A stretch of DNA of 64,000 nucleotides from Hibiscus mutabilis. Lineage: Eukaryota; Streptophyta; Magnoliopsida; Malvales; Malvaceae. A model generated the notes under the pieces. It did no database searches and was not told where the DNA came from. It saw only the letters and a program-made list of their open reading frames with translations. The first letter of the stretch is position 1. Every line of letters begins with the position of its first letter. This document shows, piece after piece, positions 45,798 to 56,937 of this stretch. The stretch lies in contig CM033725.1 of assembly GCA_019671005.1 (NCBI GenBank), forward strand, positions 35,238,678 through 35,302,677, in the 5' to 3' direction. A program made the translations under genes and the position numbers.

Positions 45798-46319
45798 TTG
45801 CAGATCAATATACCATTGGTGGAAGCTCTCAACAAGATGCCCAATTATGTTAAATTCATGAAGGACATCTTGTTTGAGAAAAGGAAACTGGGTGATTTCG
45901 AGACTATAGCTCTTACTAAGGGATGCAGTGCAATGATACTCAATTGGTTTCCACCGAAGCTAAAAGATTCGGGTAGTTTTACTATTCCCTATACCATTGG
46001 CAACATATTCATGGGTAAGGCACTGTGTGACTTGGGAGCCAGCATCAATTTGATGCCAATGTCAGTTTTCAGAAAGCTCAACATCGAAGTAAGGCCTATC
46101 ACAGTAACACTTCAGTTGGTAGACCGATCCTTTGCACATCCTAAAGGTAAGATTGAGGATGTTTTGGTAAAGGTAGAAAAATTCATATTCTTAGCCGACT
46201 TTATTATTTTAGATTATGAGGCAGATGTGAATGTCCCAATTATATTGGGTAGACCATTCCTTGCCAGAAGTAGAGCTTTGATTGGTGTTCATAAAAGGGA
46301 ATTAACTATGCAACTATAA
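45798..46319 (+). pseudogene. E6 retropepsin protease, C-terminus replaced
   Basis: An open frame of 173 codons. It begins in the Athila pre-protease segment (NKMPNYVKFMKDILFEKRKL), has the active-site block ALCDLGASINLMPMSVFRKL (near 46018-46078) and the second block VPIILGRPFLARSRALIGV (near 46235-46285). The frame ends at the TAA at 46317-46319, which is made by the junction with the PCO exon. The RT that should follow is absent. The domain itself looks intact. Confidence 0.85.
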
Positions 46320-47296
46320 CATACCTGCACATCCACGAGTGCGAAAAGTTTTCGGTAAGTACAGCTTGTATCAAGGAAGGCAAGCCATAATTTGTGATTT
46401 AAGTAATGTTAAGGTGTCTTATTACTGATAGGACTAGTACAAATTTTCATGTAATGCAGATTGGCATCTTTTGCTTGCCTCCATCCGGTGTCCTTCCGCT
46501 TCACAATCACCCTGGAATGACGGTATTCAGTAAACTTCTCCTTGGGACTGTGCACATCAAATCATATGATTGGGTTGTGGATGTCCCTACCACATCAGCT
46601 GCTATGGATCCTTCACAAAGTAAGTATTTTTTATAGAAAAATTATGAACAAATCCTTGACTTTAAGGCCTCTTGTATTGCCATTGGTCAGGCTGCATTTT
46701 ATACCACTGATATGTGTAGATGCTTGCTATGTTTATGTTATTTGGAACCCTTGCTATAAATCCTTGAAGAAACTTTGATGCCGGAACAGCCGTAAAAAGC
46801 ATCATCCTTGATGTATATTTAAAGAAATTACTTGCACCATTTTTGTTCTTCTAACGGCAGCTCAACAACTAGAGGTCCGTTTGGCTAAGGTTAAGGTCGA
46901 CTCTGACATGACTGCTCCTTGCAAGACTTCCATTCTTTACCCAGCTGAAGGAGGCAACATGCATTGCTTCACTGCTGTGACAGCATGTGCAGTGTTGGAT
47001 GTTCTAGGCCCTCCGTATTCGGACCTTGAAGGAAGGCACTGTACGTACTACTCCGACTACCCTTTCACGAGATTCTCAGGTACTCTTTTTTCCCTCCTAC
47101 TTGACGTCTGATTTCCCCCATGATATATAGTTGTTAAAATTAAGCTAAAGACTGAATTTTTAATGCAGCTGATGAGCAAGTATCAATACCAGAAGAAGAA
47201 AAAGATAAGCTAGCTTGGCTTCAAGAGAGGGACAAACCTGAGAATTTGGTGGTTGTTGGAGCTCCATACGCTGGTCCTGAAATTGTGGAAAACTGA
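46316..47296 (+). pseudogene. PCO: Plant cysteine oxidase gene, 5' part missing
   Basis: This is the 3' part of a plant cysteine oxidase gene. PCOs use O2 to oxidise N-terminal cysteine of proteins such as ERF-VII factors and so link oxygen level to the N-degron pathway. Exon pieces are 46316-46354 (ITYLHIHECEKFS), 46460-46619 (from IGIFCLPPSGVLPLHNHPGM), 46861-47079 (KTSILYPAEGGNMHCFTAV to FTRFS) and 47169-47296 (ADEQVSIPEEE to VENstop). All introns have GT-AG ends and phases 0, 1, 1, and the joined frame is free of stops. Iron-binding His residues are present: the HNH pair near 46502-46510 and His near 46962. About 180 residues remain, against a usual 240-280. The first exon and the start codon are absent, and the E6 protease abuts at 46316 in another frame. 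Without a new start it is a truncated gene. An in-frame ATG at 46454, at the end of the first intron, could only give a shorter protein. Confidence 0.9.
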
Positions 47297-47896
47297 TCTG
47301 CAAGCCCTCATCATTTGCTTATTCTTGCTGTCCTGTCAGTGGCTGCTGGCTGTTTGAGCTTTAGAAACTTCTATTTTCCTTGTATTTTATTGCCTTCCCG
47401 TCCTAGTGGGGACGTGGGTACTCTTGTTTTTTTTATTTGTATATAAAAGGTTGGGAAAACTGTTGTAAGTGCACCGGATGAAGTTTGTAGGGGAATGAGA
47501 GAAATGTTAGAAAGTGCACTGCTGTACTTCCGCGCCTTTCTTCTAATTTCGTATTGTAAATGATTGAACCTTGATACCCTTGTAACAAACAAGGTAATTT
47601 TTACCCTTCTAGTAATATCATAATATACCATAATTGTATAGATAATTATTTGATATATTGTCGCAGGGATTTAGTGTAGGGTTTTAGGTTAAAGATTAGG
47701 GATTTAGAATTTGGTGATTGTGAATAAAATTTTGGGTTTAAGGTTAGAATTTAGGGTTTATATGTTAAAATGTAAATCCTCAACCTATTATCGTAAAACT
47801 TAAACCTTAACATTTAAATCTTAAATTTCAATTATTATCCTTAAATTTTAAACTCTACACTTAAATCAAGTTCTTAAATCATAAAACTAAGACGCT
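47297..47896 (+). other. PCO 3' UTR and AT-rich flank
   Basis: The first 300 bases (to about 47600) are the likely 3' UTR, with T-rich stretches and no canonical AATAAA seen. From 47665 the DNA has GGTTTA/TTTAGGG-like words on the plus strand, switching near 47775 to TAAACC/CTTAAA words. This is a degenerate inverted-repeat composition. No coding frame is supported; the minus frame 47371-47631 is antisense to the UTR. Confidence 0.55.
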
Positions 47897-48884
47897 TGTC
47901 AAGTGTGAAAAAGTTCTTAAATTCTAAATTCTATTTTACGCATGGACGAATTGTTGAGCCATTGCCGAACAATTGCTAGGGCAAGTGAGCAAGTGGGAAA
48001 TAAATGCAGATTGTTCAAGAATTATCCATTATCAATTATCCATATCCTTACTCAAAATTCAAATAGAGATTTTCACCTCTATATAAACGTATCCAATCAA
48101 CAACAATATCATCGAGGAGGATCGGAACGAGAGTGAAATCAATCAAGAATGAGGATCGGTTCAAGGAGGAGTTCAACTCCTCTAGATTTTTATTTCTCTT
48201 TTGATTAAGTCGATGTTTGGTTCAGTTCTTTGTTGACTTCTTTCAACCTAGCCATAAACTAAATTAATTGGCTTGGGTTATTGGGTTTATGGTATTTGTG
48301 AACGAATGATTTGTTTTGGTTTTTAATTAAATAAACTTTTGTTTATCCATTTCTTGGTTCGTTATTTAATTTCAAGAGGGACTTGGATTAATCTATTTAT
48401 CTAGGCTCGAGAGAGCTAGATTAATGAAATGATTGGATACGATTTTCATTTAAGCAGCCGTTGGTGGAAGCTAATTCGCTTTAGGGATAAGGAGTGAATT
48501 TCAACGACTAACAAGAGTTCATTGATCAATGATGTCCACCCAAGGTTAAGGTAATTCAAAGGCATTGAAGAACACTTTGTGGAACATCGATAGAACAGTT
48601 AATTGCCACGACAATTTGTCCGACAACTACATCATTACGCTCAATAACTCAGCCTACTCTCTCAAATCGGTTTCATCTTTCATTTATTTAAATTCCTTTA
48701 GACTTAGTTTATTTTACTTGCGTTTTATCACTCTCTATCACTATCAACTTATATTTCTTTTATAGTGCAATAACTTAAGTAAAGTGACTCAAACCAATCC
48801 CTGTGGAGACACTTGATACCTAGCACTTTATTACTTGCGACGTGCATACTTGCTCCATTTGCGTAGCACTTAAATCACGCAACA
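47897..48884 (+). mobile_element. Probable solo LTR of Athila/Tat type
   Basis: It starts TGTCAAGTGTG and ends CACGCAACA, flanked by ACGCT (47892-47896) and ACGCC (48885-48889), a 4-of-5 target duplication. Inside are a TATA box (TATATAAAC, 48080-48088) and near 48790 the block CCAATCCCTGTGGAGACAC. The latter corresponds to the U5 hallmark in the E6 LTR. No internal region or coding capacity is present. Boundaries are inferred. Confidence 0.55.
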
Positions 48885-50464
48885 ACGCCCCTATAATTAA
48901 AACGCTTGTGGAAACTTTTAGTTTACACCGCCACTGTATTGGATATCAATCCTAATTTTATTTTAATAATTCTGATATATTAAATATTCTAAAATCTTTT
49001 TTTAGGTCAGGTTAATATTCTCAATTTAATAAATTAAATTACACCAATAATTAGTTGATCAATGAAATGAGGTACTAAATTCTTAAGCGAGTATGAAGGT
49101 GAACCAAAGTCATTAAAGATGTACGTGAAGGGCCGAAAGAAAACAAGTTGGATTCTTGAAAGAACGAGGGAAAAAATCTACAAATTAGTAAAAATATCCT
49201 TAAGGTGTTTGATATATTGACTGATAGAGAGTATGGTCAAGATGCAACCGTTGGAAGGTGGATTTACTCCTAACACCCACAATAAGGAGTAACTAGTGAT
49301 GTTTAACTTGAACAAGGAGCAATTAGAGATTTGGAGAAAAACAAGGTAGAATCAATCAAACCGAAAATGGAAATAATTTTAGAGAGAATAACATCGTTTC
49401 TAAAAAAATACCTGATAAACAGAAACTCACATTGAGAAATCCGAAAGAGGAGTCGAAGGACTATGAGTCGAACATTAATCTGCCCATGTAATGTCCCGAC
49501 CCAGATGTCACAATTTGGGTCTCAAGGCCAAATTAGAACCATGATATTTTTGCAACTAGATTTAGCCCAACACATTCAATTTACGTGAAACCATTAAGTC
49601 TGAAGATAAACCAATTAAAACGTGCTTTCGTTTATTTATTTATTTATTGTTAATTTAGTTAACATGTCCGTGAACGAATAAACGAACACGTTCGCGAACA
49701 CTAAACAAACGAATACGAACACTTCAAAAATAAATAAACGAATACGAACACAATATTAAAAATTTAAACAAACACGAACCGCACATGAACACCTTTAAAA
49801 ATAAATAAACGAACACGAACATAGTCTTGTTCATTCAAACTCGATTCATTTACACTCTTACTCCTGGTGCCACCCGTTCAACACCAAACTTGTGGGTTTG
49901 TAGCTTTTGTTGACACTAACAAAATGGAGATAGAAACAGGTGGTCAGTGATATTCTTCATATTTATGTGTGTTCAACAAATTCAGGACCTTAACTCATAA
50001 AGGTAAAGAATAAACATTAATCGTCTTTTTTTTTCTTTAAGCATCCGTTAGTGCACTCTTTCCTATCCAGTACGAGTCTAGTCTCTTCCTAATCACACAT
50101 AATCAAATGATATTGAGATACTTCATATTTATGTGTGTTCTAAAGGATGACACATACAACGGTAAAAAATGTATTCAATATAAAATGTACTAAGATAGAT
50201 TTAGACATTTCAACATCAAATACTTTCAATCGAACTGCCAAATATTTAATCTTGTTGATGTGATTATACACACCTTTCACGGTAGTGAACTTTATTGACG
50301 TGAACATCATAATTATAGTGTTCGCTTAATGACTTATGAACAGCCTTGAACTATTTTTAAATAGTCATTAATAACTTTTGGATATTCTCATAATGATTAA
50401 TTGAGCCACATACACTGGCTAGTATGAACCTTGCTTTTTATGAACATGACACTTAAATGATTAA
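48885..50464. other. Intergenic DNA with GAACACGAAC repeat block
   Basis: No coding frame is supported. At 49630-49850 there are repeated words of the type AAATAAACGAACACGAACA, with a partial inverted complement (TTCGTTTATTTATTTATT at 49627). This suggests remains of a mobile element with a subterminal repeat. Two copies of CTTCATATTTATGTGTGTTC lie at about 49956 and 50121. The rest is AT-rich and unremarkable. Confidence 0.5.
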
Positions 50465-53225
50465 TGTCGTGACCATTTTTTTTACCGGGGTGAAAATAGT
50501 TCGATAATTGATCTTTAAAATTAGGGTTTTGCTTTTTATTTATTTAATCTTGAAAAAAATAGATTTTTCATATTAAATTGGATTTTTCCTTTATTTAATC
50601 TTGAAAATATTTTGGAGTCGCCACCGGTCATTTCGAGGTAGACCGAACACCATAAAACAACCAAAGATTCATTCTTTAACAATTGGGTTCAGGAGTCGGT
50701 TACGTGTGGGGAAGGATTAGCACCCCACAAATGCCCATTATCAGTACCTTTGAATTTTACGTGGCCTTTTGGCATTTTGAGAATAATAATTCGAATTTAA
50801 TTTAACCCATAATTATTAGCTGGATTTAAATTCCAAATAGATGTATCTTTTTATAAGGAAATATATTTTTAATCGAATATGAGATTAAAAGCACCCTGTT
50901 ACGAAGCACCCCTCTTCATATTCAAAAACATATATTTCCAACATAAAAGGTTTTAATGCATGATTCATTATTGTCTTGTTTATTTTAAGTTCTAACTTAA
51001 AAATAGCTCTAATTAATTAAGTTATTTTAGACAGTGAATATTATTAAATTTAAAGGTTTCCATGATATAGTATCAATTGCTTGAATATCATCCATATTAA
51101 AACCCCTAAATTTAAATGTTCACTAATTTAACTAGTCATTCTAATTAATTAAAGTGATATTCCCAATTAAAGCTCTATTAACTAACTAAGTTATTTTTTT
51201 GCTCGGCAAGTTAATTTTATTAAGAATAAAAAACCTGGATTGTATGCCTCGTTAAAACTTCCTTAATCTTAAGTGGAGGAAAAAAGTACATACAACCAGG
51301 AAAAAAATTAACACACCACCTCATAGTATTTGACAACAACAAAGCAAACAAAACACAATACAAATAACAATCTGCCAATCCTCAAAACCCAATAAACAAA
51401 GCATCACAACATGCCACTTGGATCAAACAACATTTAAACAACAGCAAATCAAAGTCTGATCTATAACCGCCAAGCTTTTTTCAGCCAAAAAAACTAACAC
51501 AATGCAGGGGATCTAGACAAGAGTAAGTTGGACCTAACCGATATGTTTTGACAAACGATCTAATTTCAGAAAAAGCGAACCATCTAACTAAGTTATTTAT
51601 TTAATTTTAAGTTGTAATGAATATTAAGTGTACCTCTTTAAGGCCAATGTTAAGATAACACCCCATTGCAAGCAATAGAACACTATCCAAATTTGAGCTA
51701 AAAAGTTTCCACTTAACAAACATTAAATTGCTACAATGATCTTACTAATTTAATTATTAAATCTTAATTAAAGAACTTAAGGTCTAAGGCTCTAGTAATT
51801 AAAAATCTAAATCACCTAACAAATATTTTTACATGCACACTTTAAACTATGCAATCAATCATATAGTTTAATTGCATTAAAATTAAATAAAACAATTGAA
51901 TACAAGACTAAATTGAAAGAAAATTAAACTTAAAAGGCCAATTTCATTGATTTAGGGATCGAATTGAATTAAAATTGAAATGTTGGGCCAAAATTAAAAA
52001 CTCCCATAAATAGAATGCGAACCTGAGACCCGACCCGCGGAATAACATGGGATCCTGGATTCGACCCGCCTTCAAAACGCACCATTTCAACACAATATAA
52101 AATGTCATCTTCATCCAATTTTGCCCATTTTTTTCATTTTTCCTCTCACTCTTTCTCTCATCTAAACGGTCTCCCTCTCTCACTCTAAAACTCTCTCCCA
52201 CAAACATATTTTACCCAAAAATCCTAGCCGAAATGGATCAAAATCCATTGATTTTGGATGGTGTTCTTCATGGTTCATCAAGATCCTGAAGAACACCGAA
52301 AGCTCTGACCACAAACTGTCGTCTCAACCATTGCTTGATCTTCAGCCACCGACCTCCGGCCACCAATTATTGTTCGCCAGCCATTAAGATTCGAATTTTG
52401 ACCGTCGCAGGCAACATCGGCCGTCCTACGGCGAGTTTTGACCGCCGTCTTTCATCGTAAAAAAACTAGAAATTTTGTTTTTCACACAGAACCCACCTAA
52501 ATCTACTCGGCTCAACAGAGCTACCCATCTCTGCCCTTAGATCTACCCGAAACACGCTCATATTCTACTCCGATAGATACTATGAGCACTCTGACAACAC
52601 TCCGACCACACTGAGATAAGCCACTGACCTCCTCCTATTTTTCCAGATTTATTTCTCTTTATTTTTTGCTTTAAATTTAATATTTTTCATTTCTATTGCA
52701 GGAAATGAACAAATTAGGAGTGAATATACCTTCTAGCGATGATCTTGTTGTTTCGGTCGTTTTCTCTGGCGTGTTTCCAACATCCCTTCATGCTCCCGGC
52801 AGCTCTCTAACTCTTGACGATGGTTTAGCTCCCAAGGTAATCTCTCTCCTCTTAATTATTATATTTATTATTTTTTATTTATGGTATTAATTATGGTAGT
52901 TAATAATTGATATGACACTTTCTCTCTGTTGACCAGAGATGACATCATGGTATCTGCATACGCCAGTTGTATCCAGATCAGCTTTAGAAAAATTATAATC
53001 CGTGACTTTTGGTTTTAGCCAATGAACGAGCATCACGTGGAGGATTTTGAGTGGAAAAACTAGTTTTTAGACTAAATGCGTGTTTCTTGGGCTGTTAGCA
53101 GTTGTAAATGAGCGGGAATTTATGCCTTGTAATATGTAACTTGGACTTTGAGTGTTTTTATACGTAATTATGTTTATTATTTTTATTTAGTTTTATTTAT
53201 AACGAATTATTACAATTATATTGTT
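50465..53225 (+). repeat. Diverged LTR-type repeat block
   Basis: It begins TGTCGTGACC and carries GGAGTCGCCACCGGTCA, then GGAGTCGGTTACGTG and GAAGGATTAGCACCCC (50610-50730). From general knowledge these words recur as a dispersed LTR-type repeat in many plant genomes. No retroelement protein follows. The later part (52020-52680) is C-rich leader-like sequence. Around 52702-52836 lies one possible exon with AG and GT flanks. The right limit is unclear. A short retroposon (51197-51583) is inserted in it. Confidence 0.35.
51197..51583 (-). mobile_element. Short retroposon insertion with 15-bp TSD
   Basis: A 387-bp segment flanked by the exact 15-bp direct repeat CTAACTAAGTTATTT (51182-51196 and 51584-51598). 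The left edge is T-rich, the sign of a poly(A) tail on the minus strand. It contains no coding frame. This fits a 5'-truncated LINE 3' end or a SINE inserted by target-primed reverse transcription. An RNA polymerase III box is not evident, so a LINE tail is more likely. Confidence 0.7.
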
Positions 53226-53227
53226 CC

Positions 53228-54005
53228 TTTTTTTTTTTTGCTAAGAAAGTCCACAAGATAAACAATCTAATTCCCCATGTTATGCAGATCACTCAGCAAG
53301 CAATCCTGAACGTGTTCTGGCGGTGTTGCAAAGATCATCTCCCCAGGTGGTTTTCCACGGATCAAAGTAGCTAACTTGTCCGCAACACCATTGAAGGTTC
53401 GATTAACATGCTTCAACTCAACTTCCCAATCACGCTGCATCATCTCCTTAGTAACGATAACAAGAGCATTCCCTACATTAGCCTGATCGATATTGGCAAT
53501 ACTCATGATTGCCTCCTGACAATCCGATTCCAACACCAAATGACGGATCCCTAAGTTCCAAGCATGATGTAAACCATCAAGGATAACCCATAGCTCGGCA
53601 TTTATCGCTGAGCATATCCCAATGCTGCGCGCAAAGCCAAATATCCAAGCACCATTTGAATCACGAAAAACTCCCCCAACCGCAGCAGCACCGGTGTCCA
53701 TGCTAACTGCTCATCCACATTAAGTTTGATCCAATTCAGATTCGGTTTCATCCAGGAGGAGAGGGAGGTCCTGTTATTTACCCCAGATACACCATCCCCA
53801 CACCTTCTCTCTGGAGCTGCCAGAATCATCTCCATGTATTGCTTTGCTTGCCACAATAATGTCCTCACGCTCCACAAAATCCGGATCAAAGAGGGTCTAG
53901 TTCCGCCTTCTCCATTGTTCCCGTTTTTCATACAAAGCAAAATCAATATGAGTGTTAGTTTATGTGACCAAGTTTCTCTTATAGCATAGTAAATATCCAA
54001 GCACC
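53228..54005 (-). pseudogene. LINE 3' end with RNase H domain
   Basis: The plus strand shows a T run at 53228-53240, i.e. a minus-strand poly(A) tail. The minus frame 53701-53267 then encodes an RNase H-like domain: VGGVFRDSNGAWIFGFAR, INAELWVILDGL, LVLESDCQEAI and VNRTFNGVADKLA. These are the D, E, D and D positions of the plant LINE RNase H. Upstream, the frame 54000-53602 has LLWQAKQY and NWIKLNVD, the lead-in to RNase H; the two frames are offset near 53690. The rest of the LINE is missing, which is usual for 5' truncation. I could not find a clear target duplication. Confidence 0.75.
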
Positions 54006-54604
54006 TAATTAGACAATAGTATTGTGCTTCGAGAACTTAAAGTTATTAATTTAAAAATATTTACTCTATTATCAGAATATTTACAGGTTCTAAAATTTTA
54101 AAATAAATGAACATGTATGCTTGACAAAAGTTTGAAGCAAACATAAATTAATTGTTTATAAATGTGAAATACATGTAAATAATGAATCTAGTGATATAAA
54201 ATTTACACGTGAGCTAAATTTAATTTAATTAGATTCATTTACGATAGAAGTATATTCTATCCCTTTTTCACAAATTTATTAAATTCATCTTCACAACTTT
54301 TGTGGGTAACTGTGAAAAGTAATCTAATAATTGTATCTTAATAAATCATTAAGTATGATTTAATACAAGCGATTTTCCTATAATATTTTTAAATTTAATA
54401 ATTTTATTTAACTAAAGATGTTGTGACTAAATCATTAACTAAATAAAATTATAAAAACCACCCAACTAGATATTCATTCTAAAAGTTTATTCAAGATTGT
54501 TACCGATACATTATGCAATACCTAATGTTTGTAGTCCTATGAGATTTTTACAACAATAAATAATTTTATTTAATTAAAGTTATTAGGACTAATTTTTTAA
54601 TTAG
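54006..54604. other. AT-rich spacer, no gene seen
   Basis: AT-rich DNA with no coding frame, RNA gene or clear repeat boundary. Confidence 0.5.
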
Positions 54605-54621
54605 ATAAATTATTTAAACTC

Positions 54622-54778
54622 AACAAGTGTCTCAGTAGAAAAGTAGATGAAGTTCATCCTAAGAGACACGGATTCAAATCGCTTTGTCTACCAGAAGTAT
54701 ACGCATTGTCAAATGGTTAAGAATATCTATGAACAGACACTACCTTATAATCACTTTTAGACTATTCAAAAAAATTAA
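54622..54778 (+). mobile_element. tRNA-derived SINE
   Basis: The head has A-box-like TGTCTCAGTAGAAAAG (about 54628) and B-box-like GGATTCAAATC (54670-54680) at normal tRNA spacing. It ends in TTCAAAAAAATTAA. It is flanked by near-identical direct repeats, ATAAATTATTTAAACTC (54605-54621) and ATAAATCATTTAGACC (54779-54794). Those features together indicate an inserted SINE of about 157 bp. Confidence 0.6.
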
Positions 54779-54795
54779 ATAAATCATTTAGACCT

Positions 54796-55417
54796 CTAAA
54801 GGGATTTAATTAGATAGAACACGGAAAGATGCCCAAGTCTTTGTAAATACTAAAAAACCTTAATAGTTAGTATAGAATTCCTAAAAAATGAAATTGTTCA
54901 TGTTTTTGTGCTCAGAGACCTATTGGCTAGCTCGTATTTATAGCACTTCTCCCATAAAAAAACCATAGCCACTCATACCAGCTCACACGTTAACCATCAC
55001 TATGAAAATATCATCAAATGTAAGCATTACTACAAAAATATAAGTGGGAACGTGGGAATGGGCCGCGAACCAGTTCCAACACAATATTCCAAAGTTTGCA
55101 GTTCACGTTTCATTAATTATTACAAGCCATTGCATTTCTTCTAGATGTTCTTATGCCTAGTTATCTTGTTTGGACCTTGGTATTTTTGAGATACTCGACT
55201 AGCTATTTTTATCGGTGCCCATCTTAGCTCGCTTTTCGGGGTTGCTAAGTTCACCGGCATGTATCGCTCTTTGCAAACTCTCCTTTGAGATAGCTATTGG
55301 CTTAAACGGTAGGGTTTGGGTATGACTATGATCTTTGACTCGGTAATTTTCAGTACAGTTGGTTAACCTGTATCTTACGCTTATTAACATATTAAATTAT
55401 GGTGCTTTATTGAAGGT
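54796..55417. other. Non-coding spacer
   Basis: No supported gene. The minus frame at 55199-55390 has no recognisable similarity. Near 55220-55250 CTCGCTTTTCGGGGTTGCTAAG is an ordinary sequence and does not fold as a tRNA by eye. Confidence 0.45.
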
Positions 55418-55929
55418 TGTTATACCCTTGGAATCTCCGCATTCAATAATTCTGAAAATGACCCTCAATACCTCCATATTTGGTGGCTCTAAAAGTGATC
55501 CACGACAGCGGCCCCTCCGGAAGCCAGAATGCTAGAGCCCTGGATAATCTTGGAAACATGAACTGTCAGATGCTAAAACACTCCTCCCACGTGATCGGAT
55601 GATAAAGCCTAATATTTGGGAGTTGAACCTACCTCTGCCAACTCGTCCATAGGATGTCACTAAGCATGACACCGTCCTATCACCAATAGTACAAGGGGCT
55701 ATAAATACCCAGCCAACCACATAGAAAGGGCTAAGAGGAATAATATGGGATAGCTTCCCCTTCTCTCTCTCTCCAATTTCTTATCTCATCTCCTTCATTA
55801 CTTCGACCACCACATGTGCGGTTCTCCACCCCAAGTCAACTAGGATGAATCACCATAAATCGCCACCAACCACTGTAGCCCTCTTCTCCACCTCATTTGT
55901 TTGATGTCCACCACTTTTAGGCATCAACA
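55418..55929 (+). repeat. E7 5' LTR (right end uncertain)
   Basis: It starts TGTTATACCC. A strong TATA box TATAAATA at 55700-55707 is followed by a CT-rich leader (CCTTCTCTCTCTCTCC near 55760). One possible end is CATCAACA at 55929, followed by a leader with weak similarity to gypsy PBS regions. An alternative end is near 56649, before TGTATCAGGGA, which is partly like an initiator-Met PBS. Confidence 0.4.
55700..55707 (+). promoter_or_regulatory. E7 LTR TATA box
   Basis: TATAAATA in the context GGGGCTATAAATACCCAGCC, followed about 50 bases later by a pyrimidine-rich leader typical of plant transcripts. Confidence 0.55.
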
Positions 55930-56937
55930 ATTTGTACTGTGAGCATGGAGATCCTCCTTACCGAGATAATTAATCACAATGACTTTCCCACTCTAGCTGT
56001 TTTTGACCCAAAAGAATCAGTCGAGATACGTCCTCAAAGACAACCATCCCAGAATGACCAACCTATCTCCAAATCCATCCGGTGTACCTAGCTTTTTCGA
56101 TTGTTAACAACTAGACAAAGGCCTGAAACTCTCCTTAGTTGATTTGACAGTTATTTGGGCATGAGAAGAAGATACATCTAGTGTCTACCGTCGATGCCTT
56201 CAAGGCACATCGAGGTCATTTGGTAGATTTGTTCTAAGCCGGCACGAAAGTTGTTGGTTTGGCCGCCTATAATGTCGTTTCTCCCAATGGCCCTGAAGTT
56301 TTCCAACAGAGTCTGTCAAAGTGAAGAAAAATAAAGCAGAGAAGATGGCCTCATAAGCCATGAAGATCAGCTTGGAAGCCAAAAGCTCCGCAAGCAGCCA
56401 AGCCTTGCATGCAGAAGAAGTGCGCCTGACTCAAGTTTTCCTTTATTCTATAATAGTTTTATATCTTCAGAGCATATGTCACCCATTATGGACGTACATA
56501 TAATTTATGATGAAAACGTAACCTCCTTTGTTCATGTATAAAGGAGATATTGAGGTTCTCTAACACTCAAGTAGAAGAATGAAGGAATGAGAATTACTTA
56601 GACTCTCCATATTGCTTCTCATTTAAGTATTTTCTTCTGCAAACTACCATGTATCAGGGAAAGCCCTTATTATTTAAAGCACCCTAAGTACTTGGTATAG
56701 TCCTAAGAGAGTCTGCTTGAACTACCTTATGATTGCTTGAATGAATGCTTAAACTGTTGAATGGTAGAATAGTTGAATGTATGGCTGAATGAATGTATGA
56801 AATACCAATGCCAACTAGAAATTACTTGCATTCCTCCATCATTTCAATATGCAACCATGCGCTCACATCACCGTCCTCCAATATTTTCACTGAAACAAGC
56901 ATTTGATATGCCTTCACCCCATTCAATTTCTCCAACA

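Larger units (their letters stand above)
42725..46315 (+). mobile_element. E6: Athila-type element truncated at PCO exon
   Basis: A plus-strand element with a probable LTR (42725-44175), a tRNA-Asp PBS (44191-44208), gag and protease. RT, RNase H, integrase and the 3' LTR are missing. The element sequence ends within the protease C-terminus (ELTMQL) at about 46310-46318 and passes directly into a PCO exon. Confidence 0.75.

Noticed and set aside
46406..46636. Open frame starting in the intron before the PCO exon
   Set aside because: The upstream bases form a normal GT-AG intron; the frame is open by chance and the start is not supported as the native one.
53602..54000. Separate minus-strand gene of 132 codons
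   Set aside because: Its first part is the LINE segment before RNase H and its end is an out-of-frame overlap of the RNase H domain, so it is part of the same LINE remnant.
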